DNA of 64,000 nt from CAVYXK01 sp963708245 (GTDB lineage Bacteria > Pseudomonadota > Alphaproteobacteria > Acetobacterales > Acetobacteraceae): positions 4,960,001 to 5,024,000 of the forward strand of contig OY970201.1 in the NCBI GenBank assembly GCA_963708245.1. Reading direction: 5' to 3'. Shown here in pieces: positions 1 to 9,341 of this stretch. A model generated the notes under the pieces. It did no database searches and was not told the origin of the DNA. It worked only from the letters and a program-made list of their open reading frames with translations. A program made the translations under genes and the position numbers. Within the stretch, counting starts at the first letter, position 1; each line of letters opens with the position of its first letter.

Positions 1-204
1 GAGGCGCTGCGACGGATGAACCACGACGAGGGCATCACGCTGCTGATCGTCGAGCACAATATGCGCGTGATCCAGGAATTCTGCGACTATGTCTATGTGC
101 TGGATGCCGGACGCATGATCTGTAGCGGAACTCCCGACCAGGTGAGCGCGGATGCGCGGGTCCTCGACAGCTATCTCGGCCGGACGCGGATCGAGATCGA
201 CTGA
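1..204 (+). CDS. livG: Branched-chain amino acid ABC transporter ATP-binding protein, C-terminal part (LivG-like)
   Basis: The reading frame is open from the first base, so this is the 3' end of a gene that begins outside the window. It encodes the last 67 residues. The stretch LLIVEHNM followed by VYVLDAGRMICSGTP is the H-loop histidine and the end of an ABC ATPase of the LivG type. The next gene is the partner ATPase LivF, followed by a binding protein and two permeases, so it is the first visible gene of a five-subunit importer operon. The catalytic Walker motifs lie upstream and cannot be checked. Confidence 0.85.
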   Translation, partial: EALRRMNHDEGITLLIVEHNMRVIQEFCDYVYVLDAGRMICSGTPDQVSADARVLDSYLGRTRIEID

Positions 205-249
205 TGCCACATGATGTTCGACCGGTGCGACGCTGGCAGGTGTACTCCG

Positions 250-987
250 ATGAGTCTGCTGGCCGTCACTGACCTTCATTCCGGTTACGGCGCTAACGAA
301 GTGATCCACGGGATCGATTTCGGCATCGATACCGGGCAGATCGTAACGATTTTGGGCCCTAACGGATGCGGCAAGAGCACGTTTGTCCGGACGCTGCTGG
401 GATACGTGCGGGCGCGGCGGGGACGTGTCGTTTTCGATGGCACGGACATCACTGAACGGTCGCCGACTTCTCGCGCGCGCCTGGGGATCGGATACGTGCC
501 GCAGCTTGCCAACGTGTTCCGACCGCTGACCGTGCGCGAGAATTTGGAGATGGGCGGATATTCGCTACGGCGGTCGGAGCTTGCCGAAAAGCTCAATCAG
601 GTCTGCGAGCTGTTCCCCGTGCTGGGAGAACGGCGAGCACAGCGCGCGGGCACACTGTCCGGTGGCGAGCGCCAGTTGCTGGCGATGGCGCGTGCCATGA
701 TGGTCTCGCCGCGACTGCTGTGTTTGGACGAACCCTCGGCAGGACTGTCGCCGATGCGGGCCGACGAGGTGTTCGAGCATATACGACGCATCGCTACGCT
801 TGGGGTCTCGATGGTTGTCATCGAGCAGGATGCCAGGCGCTCGCTGTCGGTCGCGTCGCTGGCTTATGTGCTGGTGACCGGACGCGTGGCGTTTCGCGGC
901 CCCGCCGCAGCCGTACTTTCGGATGAGCGCATCCGTACGGCGTATCTTGGCGGGCGGGCGGAGGCGGCGATCGGCAATCCTGATTGA
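250..987 (+). CDS. livF: Branched-chain amino acid ABC transporter ATP-binding protein LivF
   Basis: This 245-residue ATPase energises import of a branched-chain amino acid or a related amide or acid. Walker A is GPNGCGKST (residues 36-44), the signature is LSGGERQLL, and Walker B is LLCLDEPSAGLSP, followed by the H-loop-like VVIEQDAR. An earlier in-frame ATG at 211 would add 13 residues (MMFDRCDAGRCTP) that do not look like LivF. The start at 250 gives the usual N-terminus (LLAVTDLHSGYG). It lies directly behind livG and ahead of the binding protein gene. Confidence 0.88.
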   Translation: MSLLAVTDLHSGYGANEVIHGIDFGIDTGQIVTILGPNGCGKSTFVRTLLGYVRARRGRVVFDGTDITERSPTSRARLGIGYVPQLANVFRPLTVRENLEMGGYSLRRSELAEKLNQVCELFPVLGERRAQRAGTLSGGERQLLAMARAMMVSPRLLCLDEPSAGLSPMRADEVFEHIRRIATLGVSMVVIEQDARRSLSVASLAYVLVTGRVAFRGPAAAVLSDERIRTAYLGGRAEAAIGNPD

Positions 988-1165
988 TTGCTGCATATCG
1001 CCACGATTGAGGCCAAACTGGTGCCCGGTGCCCAGGCAGTGGGGAATTCGGGTGGACGAGGGAACTCCAAGCTCGTAGCCTCCCAGCACCGAACGCGCCT
1101 GGGTCGGCGCCCATGCCGGCTAGCAAAAATTCTAATGGCGACCAAAAGAGGGGACGGAGGCTTTC

Positions 1166-2410
1166 ATGGTTTCACGAAGGGAACTGGGTGGATATAGCGG
1201 CGCGCTGATTGCGGCCGCCGCAATCGGGCGGGCCCGCGCCGCCACTCCTGCCACGGGCGAACCGGTCAAGTTCGGGGTCCTGATCGGCCTGACCGGGCCG
1301 AGCGCCGTCGCGGGGAATGCCTGTTATCAGTGCATGCAGATCGCCGCCGACGAGGTAAACGCGGCCGGCGGCGTTCTGGGCCGGCCGATCAAGCTCGTTG
1401 TTCAGGATGACGAGGGCCGTCCGAAAGCCGCGGTCGATGCGGCGAACCTGCTGTCGGACGTGGAGAAAGTGCCGCTGGCGGTCGGCGGTTATTCCAGCAG
1501 CACGGCGCTGCCGGCGGGCCAGGTGTTCAACCAGAAGAACGTCATCTGGATCACCGATGCCACCACGAACAAGCTGAAGACGGTGGGGCCCTATTGTTTC
1601 GACACGGCAGGTCTCGCCGACCAGGCGGCTGGCTTGGTCGATTTCGTCAAGGCGGACCTCCCGGGCAATGCGGGGCTGAAACTCGCCGGAATTTTCGAAA
1701 ACAATCCGATCGGTCAGGACCGCGACACGGTCAGCCGCGAGCGCACGAAAGAGCTTGGGCTGACCTGGCAGCACAGCATGCTGTATCAGGTTGGAGCGGG
1801 GGATTTCCGCGCCGAGCTGCAGAAACTGATCGACAGCAAGCCGGACGCCATCCTGACCGACGTGTACGACAACGATGCGCAAGTGATGCAAAAGCAGCTC
1901 TACGAGCTGGGCATGACCGATTTCTCCACGATCTACAGCTACAACCTGAGCGCGTATTCGACGCTGGACCCGAAGCTGACAGACGGGATGAAGGGCCTGG
2001 ATTACGTGACCGCCGGCCCGCGGGCGGATGAATTCCTGAAGCGCTTCGTCGCCCGGTTCGGCAAGCCACCGTCCGATGCCTGGGCGCCGCCGTTCTACGA
2101 CGCAGTGTGGATCGCGGCGATTGCCGTCAACATGGCGAACTCGCTCAATTCGGCGCGTATCCGCGATATGATGTGGCCGGCTGCCTACCACACCCTCGGC
2201 GTTTCCGGCCAGGGTGACAAAGGCTTCAACATGTATGGCAAGCAGGCGGCGGACCAGGGCAAGGGACAGGTGTACAAGGAGGGCAAGTTGACCTCCTATA
2301 CGCCGAAGTCGAGCCAGTCGAACCTGGTGGTGTTCCGCTACAGCAACGACGAAGGCATCGTCCTCGACACGGCGCCGTCGGCAGAGGAGTTCAAGAAGCT
2401 TTACGGATGA
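1166..2410 (+). CDS. ABC transporter periplasmic substrate-binding protein, LivK type
   Basis: The 414-residue protein belongs to the type I periplasmic binding fold used by branched-chain amino acid importers. After a leader it reads KFGVLIGLTGPSAVAG, the usual start of the LivK domain, and later VGGYSSSTALPAGQVF in the ligand-binding region. The leader has SRRELGG before a hydrophobic stretch ending RARA, which suggests Tat export, although Sec export cannot be excluded. A GGAGG ribosome-binding site lies 5 bases before the ATG. The 178 bases upstream hold no gene. The ligand cannot be named; the neighbouring oxidoreductase suggests something other than simple leucine. Confidence 0.88.
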   Translation: MVSRRELGGYSGALIAAAAIGRARAATPATGEPVKFGVLIGLTGPSAVAGNACYQCMQIAADEVNAAGGVLGRPIKLVVQDDEGRPKAAVDAANLLSDVEKVPLAVGGYSSSTALPAGQVFNQKNVIWITDATTNKLKTVGPYCFDTAGLADQAAGLVDFVKADLPGNAGLKLAGIFENNPIGQDRDTVSRERTKELGLTWQHSMLYQVGAGDFRAELQKLIDSKPDAILTDVYDNDAQVMQKQLYELGMTDFSTIYSYNLSAYSTLDPKLTDGMKGLDYVTAGPRADEFLKRFVARFGKPPSDAWAPPFYDAVWIAAIAVNMANSLNSARIRDMMWPAAYHTLGVSGQGDKGFNMYGKQAADQGKGQVYKEGKLTSYTPKSSQSNLVVFRYSNDEGIVLDTAPSAEEFKKLYG

Positions 2411-2486
2411 GGCTACCGCGAGCGTATCGCGCTGGCGGGAAGAGGGCGCGCCCGGCAAAAACCGGGCGCCGACCCGGGACGTCCAC

Positions 2487-3405
2487 ATGAACGTGGCGCA
2501 GGTGCTCGTCAGCGGGCTGATCACGGCGGCCGAGCTGGGGATTATCGCGATCGGTCTGACCATGACCTTCTCGATCCTGCGGTTTGCCAATTTCTCGCAC
2601 GCCTCTATGGCCGTGGTCGGTGCCTATCTGGCCTATTTCCTGAATGTGACGCTCGGGGCACCACTACTCGCCGCTTTCGTGGTCGCGGTGCTGGCGATGG
2701 GCCTGTTCGGCGTGGCGGTGGATGCCGCGATTTTCCGTATCATGCGCAACACTGGCGATCTCACGCCTATGATCGGTTCGCTGGGGCTGTCGCTCGTCAT
2801 CCAGGTACCCGGTGCAGGCGATCTGGGGGCCGCAGTTCCTTCGCTATCGCTACGGGGTGCGGCCCGGCCTATCCCTGCTGGGAGCGCACATCACAGCTCC
2901 ACAGCTTGGCATTATTCTTGTCACCACAGTGGCGCTGTTCGCCTTTCACGCGCTGCTGAAATTCACCGCGCTCGGCAAGGCGATGCGCGCCACGGCGACC
3001 AACCCGGAGCTTGCACAGGCCTGCTCGATCGATGTGAACACGGTGATCCGTGCGGTTTGGTTTATCGGCACGGCGTTCGCGGCGCTCGGGGGGATGTTCA
3101 TCGCCTGGGACACGCAACTCGACCCTTATTTCGGTTTCAATCTGATCATTCCGGTGTTCTGCGTGGTGCTGATCGGCGGCGTTGGCTCGTTCTATGGTGC
3201 GATCGCCGGGGCGCTGATCATCGGGCTGGCGGAGAATGTCGCGGTCGATCTGAATCTGGCACCGCTCCTGGCGCCCCTGGGTCTCGCCGGTACTGGCGAT
3301 GATATCAGCCTGAGTTCTTCGTACAAACCCGCAGTGGCCTATATCCTGGTGGTTCTGCTGTTGCTGCTGCGTCCCAGCGGCATCGCGCAGCGCGAGCTGA
3401 TCTGA
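2487..3405 (+). pseudogene. livH: LivH-type permease, broken by a one-base insertion
   Basis: Two overlapping reading frames together make one normal-length permease. The first (from 2487) runs to IGSLGLSLVIQ. From about 2812 the next frame continues QAIWGPQFLRYRYG through to LLLLLRPSGIAQRELI. LivH proteins normally read IQNxxQxIWG across this point. The spacing between the codons ATCCAG and GTGCAG is 7 bases where 6 are expected, so one base is extra near 2803-2809, next to a CCC run. All other permease features are intact, including the hydrophobic segments and the cytoplasmic loop GKAMRATATNPELAQACSID. It is either a recent loss or a sequencing error. Confidence 0.82.
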
Positions 3406-3410
3406 CGGTC

Positions 3411-4280
3411 ATGGCGTCGCTGCTGAGCTTCGGGGCCTATCTTCTAATCGTCATCTGCATCTTCGCCATGCTGGCGTTCAGCCTGGACCTTCAGCTCGGC
3501 GCCTGCGGCCTGGTCAACTTTGGCCAGGTCGTATTCGTGCTGGTCGGCGGGTACGCCACCGGGCTCGCCACCGGGTTCGGTGTTTCGCCGTGGCTGGCGA
3601 TGCCGTTGTCGGCGCTGGCCGGTGGGCTGTTCGGGATGGTGTTGGCTGCCACGGTGCGCAACATGAGCGGGACGTATTGGGGGATTCTGTCGCTTGCGCT
3701 CGCCGAGCTTGTCCGTCTGATCGTGTTGAACGAGCAATGGGCGGCGGGCGGCGCCGGGGGCACGACCGTTCTGGTGCGCTTGCCGTTCTTCTATCCGCTC
3801 GTGCTGGTCACGACGGCGGCGATCTATCTGTTGATGCGCCTGATAGGTGCGTCGCCGTTCGGCCGGGCGATTCGGCTGATCCGCGACGGCGACCGCCTGC
3901 CGCTGTCGCTCGGTAAGCCGGTCTTCGCGCTGAAGGTCGAGACGATGTTCATCGGCGGGATGATTGGGGGGCTCGCCGGCAGCTATTACGCCTTCCTCAA
4001 TCAATATATCAGCCCAGACGATGGCTTGCCGGTGGAGACTTTCGTCCTGTGGGCGATGGTGATCCTGGGCGGGCGCGGCAATCCTACAGGGGTGATGCTC
4101 GGCGCGATCGTGATGGAGACGCTGTATGTGGCGACCCGCTTCCTTAGCACGGTTGTGCACATCTCGCCGGAAGTGCTTTCGGCCATGCGGCTGGTGGTGA
4201 TCGGCGCGCTGATCACGCTGATCATGATGTTCCGGCCGCAAGGCCTTCTGCCGGAGCGCCGGCGAATTTATGGATTGTGA
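3411..4280 (+). CDS. livM: Branched-chain amino acid ABC transporter permease LivM
   Basis: This 289-residue inner-membrane permease is the partner of LivH. It opens with hydrophobic segments and contains DLQLGACGLVNFGQVVFVLVGGYATGL, the conserved LivM region around the first helices, and later FVLWAMVILGGRGNPTGVMLGA, typical of its C-terminal part. It ends MFRPQGLLPERR, the usual LivM tail. It starts 5 bases after livH stops, so the two are co-translated. Confidence 0.88.
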   Translation: MASLLSFGAYLLIVICIFAMLAFSLDLQLGACGLVNFGQVVFVLVGGYATGLATGFGVSPWLAMPLSALAGGLFGMVLAATVRNMSGTYWGILSLALAELVRLIVLNEQWAAGGAGGTTVLVRLPFFYPLVLVTTAAIYLLMRLIGASPFGRAIRLIRDGDRLPLSLGKPVFALKVETMFIGGMIGGLAGSYYAFLNQYISPDDGLPVETFVLWAMVILGGRGNPTGVMLGAIVMETLYVATRFLSTVVHISPEVLSAMRLVVIGALITLIMMFRPQGLLPERRRIYGL

Positions 4281-4304
4281 TCGGCATCGCCACGGGGGGA
4301 ATCG

Positions 4305-5933
4305 ATGAAGGCCGAATACGACATTGCCGTGATAGGGGCCGGGCACAACGGACTGGTCGCGGCGGGATATCTGGCGAAGAACGGGTTTTCCGTCGTGGTG
4401 CTGGAGCGAAGCGACAGGATCGGGGGCGCCTGCATCACTAAGGAGATCATCAAGGGTTTCAAAGTGTCTGCGGCGGCGCAGGTGCTCGGCATGCTGCGCC
4501 CGCAAATCGTGGATGATCTGGAGCTGCGGCGGCACGGGCTGCATTGGGAGCCGCGCGAACCGGAGGCATTCATCCCGTTTCCAGACGGCAAGTACTTTTT
4601 CACCCACCCCGAAGGGCGGCGCACCGCCGAGAGCCTGGCGCGCATCGCTCCGGAGGATGGCGCGGCCTATGTGCGATATGACGAGTACACGACCCGCATC
4701 GCGCGGATCCTGCACCAGTTCATGCTGCGCCCAGCCCCGGATATCGCGTCGTTCGCGGCTGCGTTCCCTCTGCCCGACGGTCCGGACATGATGCAGTGCG
4801 TCCTGTTTGCGAGCCTCGCGGATTATCTCGACCGGTTCTTCGTCACCGATTATGCCAAGGGGCCGATGGCCTATCATGGGCTTTCGGGCTCAGCTGCGGG
4901 CCCGATGACTCCAGGTACGGCGTTCAGCAAATTCTATCACTCGACGGGTGAGCTGACGCCGAATTACGGCGCGTGGGTGTTCGCCCGAGGCGGCATGGGC
5001 GCCGTGACCGAGGCCCTGGCGAAGGCCGTGCGTGCCTATGGCGGGGAAATTCTGCTGGAGCGCGAAGTCGCGCAAATACTCTGGCGCGATGGCCGGGCGG
5101 CCGGTGTGGTGCTCGCGGATGGAACCGAAATCCGCGCGGCCCAGGTGCTGTCGAACGCCGATCCGAAGCGGACTTTCCTTCAGCTTCTTCCTGCGGGTGC
5201 ATTGCCTGAGCTGTTCCGCGACAGAGTGCGGCGGCTGCGTACGGCGGGCTCGGGGTTCAAGATCAATTTCGCATTGGGCGAGCTGCCAGATTTCAAGGCG
5301 CTGCCTGGCCGCACGGTGGGACCGCAACACCGCGGCGGCATCATGATCGCGCCGTCGATCGAGTATCTCGAGCGGGCATGGGACGAGGCGAAGTATGGGC
5401 ATCCGTCCTCCCGGCCGTTCACCCAATTTGTGATCCAGTCGGCGACCGATCCGACGCTGGCACCCGAGGGCAAGCACACACTTTCTCTTTGGGGGCATCA
5501 TTTTCCATACATGTTGGCCGAGGGCGATCCGGACAGCGAACGCGAGAGGCTGGGGGACCGCGTGACTGATCTTTTGACCGAGTACGCGCCCAATTTCCGC
5601 GATGCGGTCCTCGCGCGCGAGGTTTATCTGCCGATTGATCTCGAACGCGTCTATGGCATCACTGGGGGCCAGATCTTCCATACCGAGCTGATGCCGGATC
5701 AGGTGCTCTGGGGCAGGCCGGCGGCGGGGATGAGCGGACATGGCGATCCGATCCCCGGGCTTTATCTCTGCGGCGCCGGATCGCATCCGGGCGGCGACGT
5801 GCAGGGCGCGCCGGGATACAACGCGGCGCAGGCGGTACTGCGTGAAGCAGCGGCGCGCCAGATGCAGGTCCGCAGTGAGTGCGCCGGTCTGGGATCACGC
5901 CAGGGCGCGGCAGACCGGTCCGCTCTAGGTTGA
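4305..5933 (+). CDS. Phytoene dehydrogenase-like FAD-dependent oxidoreductase
   Basis: The 542-residue protein has the dinucleotide-binding N-terminus AVIGAGHNGLVAAGYLAKNG followed by an acidic strand end (VVLERSDRIGGAC), and a C-terminal FAD motif GLYLCGAGSHPGGDVQGAPG. This is the architecture of CrtI/PYROXD2-like flavoproteins. No carotenoid genes are nearby, so a carotenoid role is not supported. Its position 24 bases behind livM suggests that it oxidises the compound imported by the transporter. The substrate is unknown. Confidence 0.82.
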   Translation: MKAEYDIAVIGAGHNGLVAAGYLAKNGFSVVVLERSDRIGGACITKEIIKGFKVSAAAQVLGMLRPQIVDDLELRRHGLHWEPREPEAFIPFPDGKYFFTHPEGRRTAESLARIAPEDGAAYVRYDEYTTRIARILHQFMLRPAPDIASFAAAFPLPDGPDMMQCVLFASLADYLDRFFVTDYAKGPMAYHGLSGSAAGPMTPGTAFSKFYHSTGELTPNYGAWVFARGGMGAVTEALAKAVRAYGGEILLEREVAQILWRDGRAAGVVLADGTEIRAAQVLSNADPKRTFLQLLPAGALPELFRDRVRRLRTAGSGFKINFALGELPDFKALPGRTVGPQHRGGIMIAPSIEYLERAWDEAKYGHPSSRPFTQFVIQSATDPTLAPEGKHTLSLWGHHFPYMLAEGDPDSERERLGDRVTDLLTEYAPNFRDAVLAREVYLPIDLERVYGITGGQIFHTELMPDQVLWGRPAAGMSGHGDPIPGLYLCGAGSHPGGDVQGAPGYNAAQAVLREAAARQMQVRSECAGLGSRQGAADRSALG

Positions 5934-5973
5934 CCGGTGATCTCGTCCCTTCGCGCGCATGAAGCAGCCAGAG

Positions 5974-8040
5974 CTACCAATCTTGCAGCTCTAAATCGCT
6001 CTCCGGCAAGCCGTTCACCTGCCACGCTTCGAAGCCTCCGCGATACCAATACACCTGCGTGTAGCCCAGTGCCACGAGACGCAGCGCAAGATTGTAGCCG
6101 GTGAACCGCTCCGAGTTCACACAGAAGGCGACAATCGGCGCCGACAGATCGCCTTTGGTCAGGTCTTGTATCTTGCGGCGGAGCCGGTTCTGGAGGTCAT
6201 CGGAGAAACCAGCTACGTGGCCGATCCCCTGTAGCCCGATTGCGCCCGGTATCGACCGGCCCCAGGTTCCCAGAGCGGCATCGATCAATAGCGGCTTCTG
6301 TCGCGCCACGAGCTCAGCAAGTTCGTGTGTACGGATAGTAATTGCACCGGGAACCGAGGTTGGAGTCCAACCGATGAGGTCGGTGCGCACCTCACTAGTC
6401 TCGGGCACACCAAAATCCGCATCTTCCTCGGCATGGTCGCGCAGTCCGGCGAGCCGCAAGCCTTCCCGAACGTGGCGCGCCTGCACCAAAAGAGGCGGAT
6501 AGGCAGCTCGCAACGGCCCGGGCCACGGTGCCAAGGTACGAACGGTCGTATGCGGCCAGAGACGGTTGGCCTCGAGCACAGCGCGTTGCGCATCAAACGG
6601 CCGGCTAATGTTCGCGTAGGCGCTGGCCATCAACAGGTAGCATCTCGCACGCCAAGCTGGGCTGACTTCTACGGTTGCCGCCAGTGCCCGCTGCTGCCAT
6701 TCAATAGACTCTGCGTCGCGGCCTAGCAACGACAGCGCCATGCCAATAAAGGAGCAGCTGAACCGATGGTTGGGCGAGAGCGGGTCCAGGCGGATGGATC
6801 TTTGGAGCAGAGGTATTGCCTCGCCGGCCAAGCCTGTCACGATCTTACAGTTTCCGAGTTGCCGGAATGCGTTACAATTGTTCGGTGCACGTTCAACGAG
6901 GTGTTGCAGCAGCGTAATAGCTTCTGCAAAGCGTGCTTGAGCCCGCAGTAGAAAGCCCTGGGCAAAGATGACGTGCTCGGTGTTCGGCTCGATCGTCGCC
7001 GCAGCGGAAATCAGGGCAGAGGCTCGCTCGATCAGGCCCGGTGTGCCCCGATCGGGGAAGTCGGTATGGACGTATCGGTTGATCAGCTCACGAGCTAACA
7101 GGATCATAATCCTGGCCGATGAGGGATCTAATCGAAGCGCCTGCTCATACAAAGCTATCGATTGCATGGACTGATTCTTGAATGCGTACCGACCGCGAAG
7201 AAAAAAGTCGAGCGCATCCGGGTCAGTCGGCCGCTCCCGTACGCTGCGCGCGCTCTCGATCTCGATTACCCGGACACCCAGTTCGGCGCTGAGCCGGTTC
7301 GCAATCTCGTCTTGGCCGATGGAGAGATCCCTTACATCCTGATCGAAGCGATCTGCCCAAAGATGTGCTCCGGTTTCGGTTGAGACCAACTGCACGCTGA
7401 CACGCAAGGTGTCCCCCAGCCTTCGTGTGCTGCCCTCAACCACGTAGCGCACGCCCAGTTCTTGACCGACCCGTCGAACATCGACTGATTCGCCTTTGTA
7501 GACGGCGGCGGAAGTGCGAGCGATGACCAGGGCACCTGGCAGGCGCGAGAGATTAGTCGTCAGATCCTCGGTAACGGCATCCGCGAGGTAATCGTCACTC
7601 GCGTCGCCGCCAAGGTTCTCGAACGGCAGGACCACCAATGAGAGCCTTGGCGCGTTGGCAATGCCAAGGTCCGGCACCGACACCGTGCGTTCTTCAAGGA
7701 CTTCGACCGCCGCTGTGAACCGGTAGCCCCGGCCGGGGACCGTTTGGATGCAGCTTTCCCCGGTGCGACCTTCATCAAGGACTCGGCGAAGGGCTGCGAT
7801 CTGCACCGTGAGGTTGTTCGGCTCGACTGCGACGCCGGGCCACACCGCGTCCATGATCGCGTCCTTGGAAACAAGCGTGCCGGGCCGTTCCAGCAGCAAG
7901 GCAAGAATCTCTAGTGCGCGCGAGCCAACCAAAACCGGCTTACAATCTCCGGTTGCTCCGAGAGGGGACAGGACACGCGTCCGCCGATGGAAGCGCCAGC
8001 ATTCGAACGCCAGGGTCTCGCCGGCGACGCGTGCGTCCAT
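5974..8040 (-). CDS. CadC-like regulator with TolB-like, TPR and rhodanese-like segments
   Basis: The 688-residue protein starts with an OmpR/CadC-type winged helix (residues about 15-110, with LALLLERPGTLVSKDAIMDAVWP and the wing GRGYRF). It is followed by a TolB-like segment beginning LSLVVLPFENLGGDASDDYLADAVTEDL and ARTSAAVYKG, as in adenylate-cyclase-associated and CadC-like proteins. Tetratricopeptide repeats follow (about 290-480). The last 130 residues (PLLIDAALG, then IVAFCVNSERFTGYNLA and GYTQVYWYRGGFEAWQ) look like a rhodanese fold with a candidate active cysteine. No membrane helix is evident. It is divergent from a PEP-CTERM gene and may control it. The rhodanese addition is unusual. 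Confidence 0.8.
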   Translation of the reverse strand: MDARVAGETLAFECWRFHRRTRVLSPLGATGDCKPVLVGSRALEILALLLERPGTLVSKDAIMDAVWPGVAVEPNNLTVQIAALRRVLDEGRTGESCIQTVPGRGYRFTAAVEVLEERTVSVPDLGIANAPRLSLVVLPFENLGGDASDDYLADAVTEDLTTNLSRLPGALVIARTSAAVYKGESVDVRRVGQELGVRYVVEGSTRRLGDTLRVSVQLVSTETGAHLWADRFDQDVRDLSIGQDEIANRLSAELGVRVIEIESARSVRERPTDPDALDFFLRGRYAFKNQSMQSIALYEQALRLDPSSARIMILLARELINRYVHTDFPDRGTPGLIERASALISAAATIEPNTEHVIFAQGFLLRAQARFAEAITLLQHLVERAPNNCNAFRQLGNCKIVTGLAGEAIPLLQRSIRLDPLSPNHRFSCSFIGMALSLLGRDAESIEWQQRALAATVEVSPAWRARCYLLMASAYANISRPFDAQRAVLEANRLWPHTTVRTLAPWPGPLRAAYPPLLVQARHVREGLRLAGLRDHAEEDADFGVPETSEVRTDLIGWTPTSVPGAITIRTHELAELVARQKPLLIDAALGTWGRSIPGAIGLQGIGHVAGFSDDLQNRLRRKIQDLTKGDLSAPIVAFCVNSERFTGYNLALRLVALGYTQVYWYRGGFEAWQVNGLPESDLELQDW

Positions 8041-8128
8041 GTCTTCTCCTCACCCGTGGCGGCCGTGACGTGAGGGCAGGCAGACTGTGCGCCGGCATCT
8101 GCCTTTTCGCAAGCAATTGATTCGGCTG

Positions 8129-8168
8129 GATTTAGCAAGATTTAGCGGCGAACCACGTGAAATTTAGC
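8129..8168. promoter_or_regulatory. Three ATTTAGC direct repeats, candidate operator
   Basis: The 186-base divergent intergenic region contains ATTTAGC at 8130-8136, 8140-8146 and 8162-8168, all in the same orientation. The first two share an extra leading G. The start-to-start spacings are 10 and 22 bases, close to one and two helical turns, so all three face the same side of the DNA. Winged-helix regulators of the OmpR/CadC type commonly bind such direct repeats, and a gene for one starts 89 bases away. Binding is inferred. Confidence 0.5.
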
Positions 8169-8226
8169 AGCCTGCCCGCCCACCACCGCTGGAACCGCGA
8201 AACGGGCAACGAAGAGGATGGGAGCG

Positions 8227-9093
8227 ATGAGCAAGCGGCAGGTCCAGCCAAGCAGGCGTCTCGTGAGCGGCATCATGCTGACTGTAATGGTGGCGATCGG
8301 CGCGATTCCGGTCACGGCGAGCGCCGGCGTGACATTTACATGGGATCCCGCGGGAGCGTCAGTGCCGCTGGGCGGCGCAGGGTCGAAGTTCACGGCCAAC
8401 GGTATCGAGGGGGGCCACTACCTCTGGTCCCGCCAGCCACAGACCACGATCTCACCACAAACCCCCTACACCGTGGATTTCATCGAGCAGATTACGCAAT
8501 TCACGCTCAACGGCGTTCCTGTCGCCACCCCCGGACTGAACGGCACGCCCGGTGCGGCGGGTTCGTATGGCCTGTATCTCGCGATGCAGGCCAACGTACT
8601 GTACGTCGGCCCACCCAAGACTTATCAGTACAACAGCCTGCAAATGTCGCTGATGGCCGATCCCGGGAATAACGACGGAACGCTGAGTTCAACAATGGCT
8701 GGCGGCGTTGGATTCGCCAACGGCACCACCGGCGACATCACGCTCGCCTCCGGGTCGCTGATTTCAGGGACCTTCACATTCGGACAGCCGGGCAGCGGCA
8801 TACGCAGCATTGGTCATTTCACGGAGTCATTCCGACCGGAGCCGGCTGAAGGCGGTTTCTTCGTAACACCGGTCTCGCCGTACGCGGTGCTCGAGGAGGT
8901 CCTGACGACCTTGATAACCGTGCCTCCGCAGATCGTAGTGATGACGGACCCAAGTAACCCCAATTTCACCATCACCACGTTGAATGGCGGCTCGGCGGCT
9001 ATCGACCTGCGCGTGCCCGAGCCAGCTTCGGTCGCGCTGTTCGGCAGTGGCCTGCTCGCGCTCGCTGCTCTGCGGCGACGCCGCCGATCTTGA
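8227..9093 (+). CDS. PEP-CTERM sorting domain-containing secreted protein
   Basis: The 288-residue protein has an N-terminal signal peptide (basic residues, then a hydrophobic core ending TASAGV) and a C-terminal PEP-CTERM tag: VPEPASVALFGSGLLALAAL followed by RRRRRS. That tag is recognised by an exosortase/EpsH-type sorting enzyme. The middle is low in charge and rich in Gly, Thr and Ser, with no recognised domain. The ATG at 8227 is preferred over 8218 because GGGAG precedes it; the spacing is short and the choice uncertain. No exosortase gene is in the window. Confidence 0.82.
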   Translation: MSKRQVQPSRRLVSGIMLTVMVAIGAIPVTASAGVTFTWDPAGASVPLGGAGSKFTANGIEGGHYLWSRQPQTTISPQTPYTVDFIEQITQFTLNGVPVATPGLNGTPGAAGSYGLYLAMQANVLYVGPPKTYQYNSLQMSLMADPGNNDGTLSSTMAGGVGFANGTTGDITLASGSLISGTFTFGQPGSGIRSIGHFTESFRPEPAEGGFFVTPVSPYAVLEEVLTTLITVPPQIVVMTDPSNPNFTITTLNGGSAAIDLRVPEPASVALFGSGLLALAALRRRRRS

Positions 9094-9140
9094 ACAGGCC
9101 TGCCTCAATCGCCAGCAACTCCGCCCTGATCCGAGGGACT

Positions 9141-9161
9141 GACAAAGGGTCCGCCTTTGTC
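9141..9161 (+). terminator. Hairpin after the PEP-CTERM gene
   Basis: GACAAAGG and CCTTTGTC form a perfect 8-base stem with a 5-base loop, 47 bases after the stop codon. There is no T tract, so it could be an intrinsic terminator of the weak kind common in GC-rich genomes or an mRNA-stabilising hairpin. A second perfect hairpin (GCCGGT, loop gaa, ACCGGC) lies at 9245-9259. The rest of the 9094-9341 gap holds nothing recognisable. Confidence 0.45.
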
Positions 9162-9341
9162 CGATAACGACCCGGGCCGCTCACAACACCGGTCCGATCG
9201 GCTTGTTGCCACAAGGGCCAGAAGACGCCTATCGTGCGCCACCCGCCGGTGAAACCGGCTGTCATCTCGCAAGCCGCGGCGACTATGGTTCACTTCGCCT
9301 GGGTCGCGTCGGTGTAGGCGCGATCGTATCCGGTGCGTTGC

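Noticed and set aside
1172..2590. Long minus-strand open frame (472 codons) opposite the binding-protein gene
   Set aside because: It is antisense to a clear LivK-type gene. It is rich in Arg, Gly and His with no family motif, a usual shadow in GC-rich DNA.
3444..4877. Minus-strand open frame of 477 codons opposite livM and the oxidoreductase gene
   Set aside because: Both plus-strand genes are strongly supported. The frame is Arg/Gln/His-rich and crosses a gene boundary.
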